A DNA stretch of 64,000 nt from Shinisaurus crocodilurus. Taxonomy: Eukaryota; Chordata; Lepidosauria; Squamata; Shinisauridae. Each line of letters begins with the position of its first letter. Position 1 is the first letter of the stretch. Below, in pieces: positions 21,991-31,861 of this stretch. The position numbers were made by a program, and so were the translations under genes. Under the pieces are notes generated by a model. It searched no databases and had not been told where the DNA came from. It saw only the letters and a program-made list of their open reading frames with translations. The stretch spans positions 21,722,051-21,786,050 of the forward strand of contig CM037880.1 in the NCBI GenBank assembly GCA_021292165.1, written 5' to 3'.

Positions 21991-22074
21991 GGCCTTTTGA
22001 ACTGATGCATGTGCATGAACACTAAGGCATCTTGCAGTGTGTGCAGCCTGCTATTTTCCTATCACAGGTATATT

Positions 22075-22485
22075 TTGATTGTACCGTTTCTCCCTCACTC
22101 GTAATACTAGAACCTGGGATCACTCAATGAAGTTCAAGAGTGGGTGATTCAGGACTGATTAAAGAAGTACAATGCATAGTTAAACTACAGAATTCACAAC
22201 CACAAGAAATAGTGATGGCCACCAATTTGGATGGCTCTTAAAGGGGATTACACAAATTCCTGGAGAAGGCTATCAATGGTCGCTAGTCATAATGGCTATA
22301 TATTACCTCCAGTATCAGAGACAGTATGCTTCTGTATACCAGTTGCTGGGGAACACAACTGGGAGAATGCTATTACACTCATGTTCTGCTTGTGGGCTTC
22401 CCACAGGCAGCTGGCTGGCCACTGTGGGAATAGAATGCTAGAGTACATAGGCTTTTGGTCTGATCCAGCATTTATTTATGTCCAG
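22075..22485 (+). mobile_element. CR1 LINE, RT C-terminus and 3' end
   Basis: Same part of the same family as 21545-21990, on the other strand: 'cgtaatactagaacctggga', 'aactacagaattcacaacca', 'gtgatggccaccaatttgga', 'cctccagtatcagagacagt', 'tctgatccagcattt'. It is more diverged than its partner. Together they make an imperfect inverted repeat with arms of about 400 bases and a spacer of about 85. Confidence 0.75.
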
Positions 22486-23955
22486 TCTTTAGGGCATAGG
22501 GACCTCTAATCCATTCACAATAACAAAGCACTATCACTTTTTTTTTTTTAATCAATTCAATATGTTTTGAATAATGATGGCCACAGTCCAAATGCTGTAG
22601 GGCTTCAACACAAACATAGAGCTTGATGTGAGAATGTGCCACTTGCATATTGTATTGTACCTGCAACAACAGGGGATTCCGCGACACTAAGAGAAATGGG
22701 GTGTGCAGAATTCTGTGTGCACACCATTACCCCCATATGCACACTACAAGCACTTGGCCAGAGTGAATGTACTTCACATTAAAAGTGATTCATAGCAGTC
22801 ATTCATGAACAATAACATGTTTGTAACACATTAATTTAAAGGTTAACAGCCAGAAGTGTAGCCTTGGGTTCTGTGTTCCTTTTGTAACAGTTGATCACTA
22901 ACACTTAAGACTGTTCTGGGAGCTAAATTTCCTGCATTCCTTATAAAGCTGTAGGTGTTAGTCCTGTCGTCAACAATCCAAGGAGAATACTGAGACAAAA
23001 TCCTGCCAGTGTACAGGGTTAGTTGACAGAAAAAGAAAGAACCAACCAATGTCTTTAATGATATTGTTCTTCGTGTCCATAGATTGTAATGTTTACTGCA
23101 TTGTACAAATCTTTTGTGACCGATTTGGGATTTCCAACTGTTAGGGCTCAGACATGACTATTTGTTTTTAAACTGCCCCCCCCCCACTCCAGCAAGTATT
23201 TAAAGTGTTTTCTGGGGTGACTTGGAGGCATTCATTTCTCATCATCATTCAGTAGGAAGGTGTGAACTTTTAACCTCCCAGTACAGGGCCCTATTCATAA
23301 AACACACACACATAGAGCTTACACACAAGCAAATGTAATACATAGTTTGGACTATATGGCCAAAAGCAATTACATTTTATTCCCTGCTCAGGAGAACAAC
23401 TTGTCAAGTCTGAAGGAAAAAGAAAAAAACACCCTGCAGGCAATTAGTGCAGACGTATTTTAGAAATGCCTTCTTTCCAAAATAGATCTGATCATGCCTC
23501 CATTTCAGAATCTAGACAAATGTACAAAGGCCACACTTTAAGGAACATTTGAGACTACAGTCCTCAACTCACTTGCTCCATAGGAGTCAGACTAATCTGG
23601 AAGGGGTTGACTATTTCCTCTTGAGGCTGTGATCCAAACCAACATTTATATCCAGGGGCAGCATTTAAGTTTTTGGTAGTGGAGAGTGGGGTGAAGCCAA
23701 ACGATTTCAGAAGGGAGACATGATGCATATAGAATGGTTCAAAGACCCACTTGGCTACATGGAAGATTAAATTGTGAAACAGCAGAGTATCCCAAGATCT
23801 TTTGTTGTGGGATTTTGTCTCTCATAATACAGTACTTAGATAGATATTATCAATACAAAACAATGTGCCTTTCTTTAAGTAAAGGGACTTTCCTTTTTAT
23901 TTATTTTTTTACATGCATACCTAGTAAATACATGTAGGTTAATTTAATTGCTCCT
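22486..23955. other. No recognised gene or repeat
   Basis: About 1.5 kb of unique-looking, AT-rich sequence. No frame over 75 codons and no recognised domain. Confidence 0.5.
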
Positions 23956-23957
23956 TT

Positions 23958-24081
23958 GAGCTTTTCCCAACCAGGTGCCCACCAGATGTGTTGGGCAACT
24001 CCCAGTCCCATCATCCCCAGATGGGATGATGGGAGTTGCCGTCAAACACATCTGGAGAGGCCCAGGTTGGGGAAGGCTGTT
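23958..24081. mobile_element. hAT MITE, family B
   Basis: Left 'gagcttttcccaaccaggtg', right 'ccaggttggggaaggctg'. The centre 'catcccatctggggatgatg'-like dyad (24010-24030) is nearly perfect. The left terminal CAG has mutated to GAG and the target duplication is unclear. Confidence 0.75.
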
Positions 24082-25218
24082 TTATATCAACAGTCATTCA
24101 TTGGGTAGAGCCAGCCGGTTGGCTAGGGACAAAGTTGCTCCTCATGCATTCTAACGTGTGGTCTGAAACCACGGGCTGGGGAATCACCCTGCCCGCAGTC
24201 CTCACTAAATGGCACCCCCACCCTGATTACACCAAGCTTGCCTTTAAAACTCATTTTAGTTCACCAATCCCAGATGGTACTAAAATCCCATCATAATCAA
24301 TTAAATGTGCATGTATCTTCAGTGTCCTGCAAATTTTAGTAGGATGTGAGCTGGCTTAACTTTCTGTGGTTTAATGACAAAGCTGCTGGTTGGAGGATGG
24401 CTGGCTGGAGGATAATCAAACGACACATTGAGAAATTCCACATGGTACAGTCCTTCCTGGAATTCTGCCACCTCAGACTGCAAATGAGGGAACTGCCAGC
24501 TTGAAAGCTTCCCCTGTAAAAATAAGAAATTAGCATCCTACACATACATATGAATGCACTTTGGCCTAGTGCACACCTTATATTGAACCCACAGTGGCAG
24601 GGGACATTCATGGGTCCACCACACCCAACTCCACATTCATTATTCTGCTTCACAAACCACAGGGAATAACCTTAAGCATGCAAATATATTTTGAATATTG
24701 GAGGTCAAAACCAGAATTTTGCCATTTTGACAGATGTTGAAAGGTTTCTTTCAGGATTTCTGTCCATTTGTAAGGACTTCTCCTTTCTGTCAGACATATT
24801 CCCGGCACTGCTCATCAGCTCTGGGTTAATGATGTAAGTAGTAAAGGTAAGAATGGCCATGTTGAACTATATACCGGTACTTAAAAACAGAAGGGGAAAT
24901 TGTCCTTGTGTGTAGAGTAAGGTTCAAGGTTTCCTCGTGTTTTCCCTTCTGACAGCTATCAGAACTGATTGAGCTACTGGGTGAAAGAATGACTTATGGC
25001 TTCATGCAAACAACACGAAAGGGTAAAGCCACAGAGTAGCTTCATAAATCATGATAAGGTTTTGCAGAGGCCACTTCGCAGAGTTGCCACAGCTAATGTT
25101 CATTGAGCTGGAGGCTTCTGATTAATAGAGTCCTTAACAATCAGTACTCTGTGTTGATAATATTTAATATCAGCTTATATTTCACTTTTATTAGGTGCTA
25201 TTTTCAGAAGACTTTGTC

Positions 25219-25219
<1 letters not shown>
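24082..25219. other. No recognised gene or repeat
   Basis: About 1.1 kb, unassigned. Confidence 0.5.

Positions 25220-25251
<32 letters not shown>
25220..25251. repeat. (GA)n microsatellite
   Basis: Pure GA tract, about 16 units. Confidence 0.93.
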
Positions 25252-25254
<3 letters not shown>

Positions 25255-25564
25255 CCAAAATAGTATTTCAGTTTGGAGTCAGGGCAGCGGGAGGGAATAA
25301 AGCATTACATTGAAATGTTACAAGTAAGTTCACTGAGACTATTTTCTACCTCTTAAATGGGTTCAAACCAGATCAAATAAAAGATGCTTGAGTTTAATCC
25401 ATGGGACATTCAAATGTATGCATGTCTCATTGACCATGGTGGAGCTTTAATTAGCACAATTAAAGTTCCACCATGGTCAATGAGAATGCATAGAATGGCC
25501 GGGTTCAGATATAACGGATTCCCAGTGATGTACAAACTATCTGGGAACTGTGTTTTGTTTACAG

Positions 25565-25925
25565 CAGGGTTGTTGAATCTCTTTCAACCGGAGAGCTGAA
25601 TTCCATTTCAGAGAAACTCTCGGGGGCCATGTTCCAGCGGTGAGCAGGGCCAAAGGCAAAAGCGGTGGAGCCAAAACTACCAGCATATTTTTGTTTAGAG
25701 CTCTTACTGCCAGTAACTAAGCCTTAGAAGAGGCACTTCAACCTTTTGGAATGTGTGTATGGGGGGGACTGCATGAAAGCCGGGAAGCCACCCAATGATC
25801 AGTGGTTGGGGACAAGGGGATGGGGCCCGGGGAAGGGGGCAAGGCCATCTGGGGAAACAGGATGGGTGGATTGGGAACCCAGGCAGGCCAGATTTGGCCC
25901 CTGAGCTTGAGGTTCTGCACCCCCG
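25565..25925. mobile_element. hAT element, family E
   Basis: Left 'cagggttgttgaatctcttt', right 'gaggttctgcacccccg'. Probable target duplication gtttacag/gtttaaat (5 of 8). The interior includes 'taactaagccttagaagagg' and 'ccacccaatgatcagtggtt', both found reversed at 47355-47640. Confidence 0.65.
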
Positions 25926-26171
25926 GTTTAAATATGGTTTATTGAAAAGAAGCCAAGATCAAACCATGGTTCCAGATCCTGGCTTGCTATGAAACCAAGG
26001 TTTAAATGAACTGCAGTTCTCTTTCAGACATAATAGGGAACTATGTTTTGTTCTGTTCTGTTTTTCCAAGCCGAAGCAGATATTTCCAATCTCCTCCTCC
26101 CAGCTGCAAATGAATAAAGGGGAGTAAAGGGGAGAGTGTAAGCTCAAGGCTTGTGCAGGCTCATTCACATA

Positions 26172-26423
26172 CAGTAATACCTTGGATTGCAAGTAACTTG
26201 GTTTGAGAGCGTTTTGCAAGATAAGCAAATTTTTAAATATTTATTTATTTATTTATTACTTGATATACAAGCAACGTCTTGCAATACAAGTACTGTAGTA
26301 CGGCTTAAATTAAAAATCTCTGTACAAATTTTTTTTGGGGGGGATTTCGTTTTGATATAAGAGTGTTTTGGATTACAAGCATGTTTCCGGAACGAATTAT
26401 GCTCTCAATCCAAGGCATGACTG
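26172..26423. mobile_element. Tigger/mariner-like element (252 bp)
   Basis: Left CAGTAATACCTTGGATTGCA, right 'caatccaaggcatgactg', TA on both sides (26170-26171, 26424-26425). Same family as 6947-7216. The interior is AT-rich with a (TTTA)n stretch. Confidence 0.82.
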
Positions 26424-26694
26424 TAGTAGCAAACTATGGTGTCCCATTACATCTGAACTGGGCCAATATCAGTTATATAAATTTTGCCCCCTTTCAGTAT
26501 TTACAGTGACACTGTATTTTGAAAACTGTCTGTTACCTCCCCCAGTCTCAATGGTTGCCTTTCTCTCTAAATAAATACGAATAATTGAATCTCATCATGT
26601 TAAGTATGGATCCACACAAATATTTTCCCTGCTGCAGAGAGACTTTATGGAGGGGGGGGGGTACATAGTTCAGTTGTAGACCAGGATTTGCTCT

Positions 26695-26771
26695 CAGTTC
26701 AGATGTAATGGGATACCATAGTTTGCCACTACAGTCATGCCTTGGATTGAGAGCATAATTCGTTCCGGAAA
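26695..26771. repeat. Inverted local copy of 26384-26460
   Basis: The 77 bases are the reverse complement of 26384-26460 with two mismatches. The copied segment spans the Tigger-like right end and the flanking end of its host element, so it is not a normal transposed unit. The 234-base spacer contains an (A)GGGGGGGG run. Confidence 0.9.
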
Positions 26772-26777
26772 TGTTGT

Positions 26778-27376
26778 AGAATATCCAGGATTCAACTCCT
26801 GGCTGTGAGAGTAAACTAGAGTAAAAGCTTTGCCCGCTTAACTCTTAGTATTACGCACGGAAGGAAGAAAGCGAAAGCAATGTATTGATAGTAAAGTGTT
26901 TATTCAGTTGTAAGACTCTTACGAGATTAAGGCGTGTCATACGCAGAAGAGAGGTTCTTGAAGATGGTAGCACAACACCGTGCTCACCCCTACTTTATAG
27001 TATTTAACTATAAACAATAGGAGGGTTATACAACAGGTTACGCAACAATTACATAACATGTTGACTTGCAAACTTGTTGTCTTGCATGTATAGTCTAAAT
27101 CAGGAGATATTTTGCACTCCATTCACTTCTGCACCCCCACTAAACCTAACACTGGCATCTCCAGGTAGGGCTGGGAAAGATTGCCATTGGACAGCTTGCT
27201 GCCAATCAATGTGGTCAATAGATGCACCAATGGTCTGAAAGTATAAGGCTTGCATGCAGAATATCCAGGATTCAACTCCTGGCATCTCCAGGTAGGGCTG
27301 GGAAAGATTGCCATTGGACAGCTTGCTGCCAATCAATGTGGTCAATAGATGCACCAATGATCTGAAAGTATAAGGC
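26778..27376 (+). mobile_element. tRNA-derived SINE, tandemly duplicated and split by a solo LTR
   Basis: The body of the SINE also seen at 10004 ('aggattcaactcctggcatc', 'caggtagggctgggaaagat', 'gcaccaatggtctgaaagta', 'taaggcagcttccaatg'). Two tandem units: unit 1 is 26778-27257 (with the LTR at 26804-27151 inside), unit 2 starts at 27258. With the LTR and its duplication removed, the units are about 127 bases apart and differ by one base (g/a at 27233/27360) over about 119. The B box is 'ggattcaactcc'; the A box is not preserved. Confidence 0.85.
26804..27151 (-). mobile_element. Solo LTR of an endogenous retrovirus-like element (348 bp)
   Basis: Plus-strand ends TGTGAG...CCTAACA (TG...CA). 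Perfect 5-bp target duplication ctggc at 26799-26803 and 27152-27156. On the minus strand the order fits an LTR: TATAAAGTAGG near 27000-26990 (U3 promoter), AATAAA at 26904-26899 (R), then a CT-rich U5. No internal region or second LTR is present, so it is the product of LTR-LTR recombination. It has no coding capacity. Confidence 0.87.
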
Positions 27377-27482
27377 AGCTTCCAATGTTCTGATCTTCTA
27401 CTCTGATCCTAACCTAGGATCAGTTTCCATCAGGAGTACTGTCATGCCCCTGCCCATGGGCAAAGCGTTATATCTATTAGTA

Positions 27483-28330
27483 TGTGACGGGAGGGGGGAG
27501 TGTGAGAGGAGTGTGGAATGTTGAGATGCCTGCTGATTGGCTGAGAGAGTGAGAAGGGGGGTAAAGCCTGTGATATAAACAGTGGGCGGGGCTGTTCAGG
27601 AGGGGAAGTCGCAGAGGGCTGTCTGAAGAGAGGGGGAGAGAAAGAAAGAGAGGGGGGGAGAAAGGGTTTTCGAGAGCTGTAGATGTATCCACGAGTCTCA
27701 GGGGGGCTGAAAGCGGCCCGCTCCCCCCCCCCGAGACTCTAGCGATTTACCTGGCCACCACTCAATCCACGGCACACCGGGGAAAGGAGCTTCAGTTCCC
27801 CAGTGCGTCAGTTCTGGTTCCCCAGGCAGTAAAAACCAGGGCGACCCAGCTTGAAACGGCAGCGATTTGCTATTCGTGGCTGTTTTAAGCTGGGTTGCCC
27901 TGGTTTTTACGCTAACAACGCAGCGCCAGGGAACCAGAAGTGACGTGACGGGGAACCCGTCGCATCACTTCTGGTTCCCTGGTGCTGCGAGCGGCGAGAG
28001 CATGGCGAGAGCGGGTGGGGGGTGCTCTGGAGCACCCCCCGAGAGCAGGTAAGCTCCCGCTCAGTTAACATCGCTAGAAGTGATCTGAGTGGAGTTGGGA
28101 GCTGGAGTCTTGTCTGAGGGGGGGGGGGAGTTTTCAACATTTAGAATCCAATAACAGTATCCGTTTCCCTACCCTTGATTGTAAATAAATAAACTTGTTT
28201 CCTTTTTGAAAACTTAAAAGGAGTGATCTGAGTTGGTTACCCTGAAGGGGGTTGGTGGCAGCGGAGGAGATTAAGAGAGTGTGGAGGTGGGGTTTGACAG
28301 GTGGTGGCGAGCAGAGGTGAGGGGCGTCAC
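27483..28330 (+). mobile_element. LTR, probably of a tRNA-Leu-primed element, with a nested palindromic insert
   Basis: Starts TGTGACGGGAGG and ends GGGGCGTCACA (perfect TGTGACG/CGTCACA ends). TATA-like 'gtgatataaacagtggg' near 27571; AAATAAATAAA near 28184. Directly after the end lies 'ggtggtggcagtgtcggga' (28331-28349), which resembles a primer site complementary to a tRNA-Leu 3' end; a similar 'tggtggcagcggaggag' lies at 28253. The 27690-28077 part is a later insert. The internal genes are absent. Assigning the primer to tRNA-Leu is from memory of family sites and is tentative. Confidence 0.6.
27739..28077. mobile_element. CpG-rich palindrome-chain insert
   Basis: Ends 'ctagcgatttacc' and 'taacatcgctag' are inverted. 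Inside are three successive hairpins: 27830-27911 (arms 'gtaaaaaccagggcgaccca' and its near-complement), 27919-27989 (arms 'cgcagcgccagggaaccaga' and complement), and 28015-28040 ('ggggtgctctggagcacccc'). The flanking 27690-27738 ('gagtctcagggggg...cccccgagactc') is another hairpin and may belong to it. No frame of interest. Confidence 0.65.
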
Positions 28331-28424
28331 AGGTGGTGGCAGTGTCGGGATTTGACTGTATAAAGCTTTGGGTGTGAATCACAAGGTGGGGGTGAGGGGA
28401 GAGACATCACAATTACATTGGCCC

Positions 28425-28690
28425 CCTTCTTTACAGGTCTTCAGGAAACTTCTGAAGTCCCACCTGTTTTCACTGGCCTGCCTGTAGTACCTTGGGCTGC
28501 TGCTTTTTATTGGTAATATATGTTTATGTGTGTGGAGGGGGGGGGTTTACTGACAATCACTGTTTCTTTGGAACCTTTATGGCATACACATCTATTGAAT
28601 TTTTATTGTATCTGGTCTGTATGGTTTTTATCTTGCAAGTTGTCTTGAGAGGGTTCCACCCTTCAAGATGGCCTAGAAAAAACCTTTAGC
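28425..28690 (+). mobile_element. L2-like LINE 3' fragment
   Basis: The phrase 'caggaaacttctgaagtccc' followed by 'acctgttttcactggcctgc' corresponds to the C-terminal 'FRKLLKSHLFSLACL' block and 3' UTR of L2-like LINEs. The tail includes 'ttgagagggttccacccttc'. Confidence 0.55.
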
Positions 28691-28699
28691 TATCTAAGA

Positions 28700-29190
28700 G
28701 CACAATCCCATTGATTGTGTCCATGCCTCTCAGAAGCCCCTGAACTCAGAGGCTTCTAAGTCTCCTATACCCTGCTGGGCTGAGGCCAGTAGGGTGGGAG
28801 GAGCAGGAGAGGTGATCGACACCTCCCAGTCCTCCATCTTGGGTGATTTTCGCTAGATGGGCTTTTTAACCCATCTAGTGAGGGTGCTTCAGAAGGGGAA
28901 GGAAGGAAGCTGGAGGAGGCTCTGGATATGTTGTATCCTGGCCTCCCTGGTCTCCTCCCCTCTCCACCCACCAGTGCACCCCCTTTCCTCCTCCTCCTCC
29001 TCCAGGATTATTTTTCCAACCTCAGAGAGGCAGCCAGCATCGTTCTCTCCACATTGGCTGCAAGGGGGTAGGGTCTGGGGTCAGATTTCCGGCTCCCCCT
29101 TCCGAGGTTGGAGTGCTGTCTCCAACCTCAGCTGGGTTTTCCGAGCCATCCCATTGTCCCTGGGACACTCATCCAGGGACCATAGGATTG
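28700..29190 (+). mobile_element. 480-bp non-coding element, family F, copy 1
   Basis: Starts near 'agagcacaatcccattgatt' and ends 'gggaccataggattgctctc'. The ends are inverted 'caatccta' words. Hallmarks are 'agatgggctttttaacccatc' type dyad (28855-28879), a CTCCTCC run, and 'ggttggagtgctgtctccaacc' type dyad. Copies on the minus strand: 44945-45425 and 56590-57030. It has no frame and no family name that I know. Confidence 0.7.
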
Positions 29191-29295
29191 CTCTCTCCAT
29201 AAATACATAAATAAAAATCTTGCTTCACCAGAAGAATGAGCTGCATCGGGAAACCCATTCCCTTTCTTCTTTGCATCTTATTCTCCATCATTGTC

Positions 29296-29560
29296 CATCT
29301 TTTATTTATTTTATTTATTTATTATATTTATACCCCGCCTTTTTTCCTGAAAGGAACCCAAGGCGGCTTACATAATCCTCCTCCTCCTCCTCCTCCTCCT
29401 CTCCGTTTTATCCTCACAACAACCCTGTGAGGTAGGTTAGGCTGAGAGTCAGTGACTGGCCCAAAGTCACCCAGTGAGTTTCATGGCCGAGCGGGGACTA
29501 GAACCCGGATCTCCCGAGTTCCAGTCCAACACTCTCACCACTACGCCACACTGGCTCTTT
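29296..29560 (-). mobile_element. tRNA-derived SINE, MIR-like body (full length)
   Basis: On the minus strand: A-box-like 'tggcgtagtggtgagagtg', B-box-like 'gatctccgggttctagtccc'-type sequence (here 'gatccgggttctagtcc'), then 'gggtgactttgggccagtca', 'cctaacctacctcacagggt', a (GGA)n tract, and a tail 'aaggcggggtataaatataa'. Same family: 47720, 54634, 63584 (minus) and 42824 (plus). The (GGA)n in the body is a microsatellite of variable length between copies. Confidence 0.88.
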
Positions 29561-29631
29561 TGGCAAGGACAGGATTGCTCATATTTTAAGGTGGACTTGA
29601 GAAATGATGTTCTTACAGAGTCAGTCTACAT

Positions 29632-29885
29632 CAGCCTTCTCCAACCTGGCACTCTCCAGATGTAGTGCCAGTCCCATAATTCCCAACCAGCAAAGAAGGA
29701 CGCCATTGGCCAACACCCTGCTCAGTGCAGGATAGCCACAGGTAAAGAATTCCACAGGTGCTGCCTCCATTCTCATATGCTAGGTAAAGTTGCAAATGTA
29801 GAATTTCTGCCTGTCATGAACCTGGCTGTGAATTATGGGAGTGGTAGTCCAATACATCTGGAGGGCACCAGATTGGGGAAGGCTG
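29632..29885. mobile_element. hAT MITE, family B, carrying a 116-bp filler at its tip
   Basis: Left CAGCCTTCTCCAACC, right 'accagattggggaaggctg'. 8-bp duplication gtctacat (29624-29631) and ggctacat (29886-29893), 7 of 8. The palindrome centre is interrupted at 29710-29825 by a segment identical to 30907-31022. Confidence 0.85.
29710..29825. repeat. 116-bp exact copy of 30907-31022
   Basis: All 116 bases match the segment 1197 bases downstream. The downstream copy is continuous with CR1-tail sequence on its left, so it is the probable source. No target duplication or tail accompanies this copy. Confidence 0.95.
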
Positions 29886-29893
29886 GGCTACAT

Positions 29894-30870
29894 ATTCTCT
29901 TTTCAAGCATTCCAAATGCATTTGCTTTTACTGATAACTGCTTGTCCTGTCAGAAATTCACACTCTTCGCAAATACAATTTGTGAAATGAACACATGCCT
30001 TGGATTATTATTCTTGTCTGTGCCTGAAAAGAGGGAACATCTAGGAAAAGAAGCCCATATATACAAAAGAAGGTGACAAACAGAGAAAGAAGAAGATGGG
30101 GAGAAAGCCGGATCTGCTGAGTGAATGACACGTCCTTTTTCATTGTTGTGCAATGCTAACAACCAAGCTCAGCCACTCCCAAAGCCAATGGCTACCCTGG
30201 TGATGTGGAGCAAAGCAATGGGAGCAGCAACATGGGCCAGTGAGTCCTCTAGATAGAAAGTGAATCCTGCTGTGTTGCCACAGGGTGGCTGAAAGCAATG
30301 TGCTCTGAGCTGGGCTTTGCACTCTGAGACGGGCTTTGTTCTCTTCACGAGCAAGGCTATGCAGTTTAAGTAGCTGGCTTAGGCTGAAACCCGCCTATAT
30401 GCAATCAGATTCCCTGGTCATATTGAAGGCCCCACTCTTCATAACCTTACCTGTCCTGTAATGTATGCCTATTATAAATGTTTGCCCCTCCCACTGCTAA
30501 ATGCTTCCCAGGCAACAACTGAGAAAGGACTCCCTATGTAGCACTGAGCAATTGCTAGTACTCAATTAACAACAAAAACCTTTTTTGGTTTAGCACGTTA
30601 TATTAAGAGCTTTCAACTCAAGCTCCAAATGCTGGTAAATGCGTGGCCCTTAACAGGTGTGTTATTTAGGCAATGTGTGGTATGGTATACTATGCTGTGG
30701 CTAGTCCCAACTTCACCGCTACCTTTTAGATGGGCGTCTGTCAGTGGCAGAGTAGTTGGCCCAAGTCCCAGATTTGTCTGTTCATTGGTATGCAATGGAA
30801 GCTATCATGCAACTGAAGCTACCATTCCACATTGATTGCAAGTACCCAACTAGCAACTAATACCATCCAC
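29894..30870. other. No recognised gene or repeat
   Basis: About 980 bases, unassigned; short unsupported frames on both strands. Confidence 0.5.
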
Positions 30871-30935
30871 ATAGAATGATGGAAGGGACCTTGAAGGTCA
30901 TCTTTTCCAACACCCTGCTCAGTGCAGGATAGCCA
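30871..30935 (-). mobile_element. CR1 3' tail
   Basis: 'catagaatgatggaagggac' then 'cttgaaggtcatcttttcca' and 'caccctgctcagtgcagg' is the minus-strand form of the CR1 terminal region ('..ccttccaactct..attctatg'). Confidence 0.8.
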
Positions 30936-31022
30936 CAGGTAAAGAATTCCACAGGTGCTGCCTCCATTCTCATATGCTAGGTAAAGTTGCAAATGTAGAA
31001 TTTCTGCCTGTCATGAACCTGG
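30907..31022. repeat. Source copy of the 116-bp filler
   Basis: Identical to 29710-29825; its left part is CR1 tail and its right part is flanking sequence. Confidence 0.93.
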
Positions 31023-31469
31023 TAAGAGTACTAGGCCCTCATAAGGAGCTCAGCAGCCCCCTCCTTTTATGAGATACAAGGTTGGAGGGCCAGAAAAGCC
31101 AAATAGCAGCACTGAGGCCTATCAGTTTTGAGGTAAAAATGAAGCCCAATTAAGGTCAATTGTCAAAATTTAAACTCCTATATATAAACCATTTACCCTT
31201 TCTACCTTACAATTGGCATGGAGCACCTCAAAATGTCCTCTCCTACACTGCCAAGTTTCAGATCAATCCACTGAGCCATTTTCTGAGTATAAGCCATAGA
31301 ACCTACTCCCCACCACTACCTTAATTTCTGGTATAATGGCAGAATGCAACTCATCCGATTCACCCTTAACATAGGGCCACAACTGTGGCCTCATAACTAC
31401 ACACAGAAGCTTCTGCTTCATTACCACCATAAGAAAGCACCATACTATCCATTTAGTCCAGCATTGTCT

Positions 31470-31640
31470 CCTCCTGCCTTTCCTAACCTCCAGTTGTTTT
31501 AGACTACAACTCCCATCAGCTCCAGCCATCATAGCCAATACAAACTCCCATCATCCCAAACCACTGGCCATTCCAGATGGTGCTGGTGGGAGTTGTAGTC
31601 CAGCAACATCTGGAGAGATCCAGGTCGGGGAAGGCTGAAC
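31470..31640. mobile_element. hAT MITE, family B, rearranged
   Basis: Left 'ctttcctaacctccagttgt', right 'gatccaggtcggggaaggct'; two copies of 'tacaactcccatca'-like words (31504, 31539) instead of one, so the centre has been duplicated or two copies have merged. Confidence 0.65.
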
Positions 31641-31654
31641 TGCCTGAAAACAGA

Positions 31655-31740
31655 TCTCATGGATTTCAGACAGGATCTTTCCCAACCCTGGAAATGCTGG
31701 AGATTGAACCCAAGACCTTCTGCATGCAAAGCATGCCTCT
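31655..31740 (-). mobile_element. tRNA-derived SINE fragment
   Basis: 'gagattgaacccaagacctt' then 'ctgcatgcaaagcatgcctc' is the reversed head of the SINE at 10004, with the B box inside. Confidence 0.75.
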
Positions 31741-31833
31741 CTATCATGAATAACATACTTGCAAGGTACTCACAGTAGGTAAAAAGGAGAGCAAATGAGA
31801 AGCTAATAGCATTGAAAGTCTTCTCCCACCCCA

Positions 31834-31861
31834 TAACACACACACACACACACACACACAC
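31834..31861. repeat. (CA)n microsatellite
   Basis: Pure CA tract of about 14 units. Confidence 0.93.

Larger units (their letters stand above)
25497..26463. mobile_element. Host DNA element 'ggttcagatataacgg' carrying two nested insertions
   Basis: Left 'ggccgggttcagatataacg' and right 'cccattacatctgaactggg' are inverted repeats of each other. The intervening sequence has further 'caaaccatggttcc' and 'aaccaaggttta' words like the 15.5-kb palindromes. Inside lie a hAT element (25565-25925) and a Tigger-like element (26172-26423). Nesting makes this the oldest layer. The superfamily is not assigned. Confidence 0.55.

Noticed and set aside
29400..29560. tRNA gene on the minus strand
   Set aside because: Same reasoning: it is the head of a MIR-like SINE with at least five relatives here.
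31263..31861. 91- and 110-codon minus frames
   Set aside because: The second includes a CA microsatellite and a hAT element; neither has a recognisable domain.
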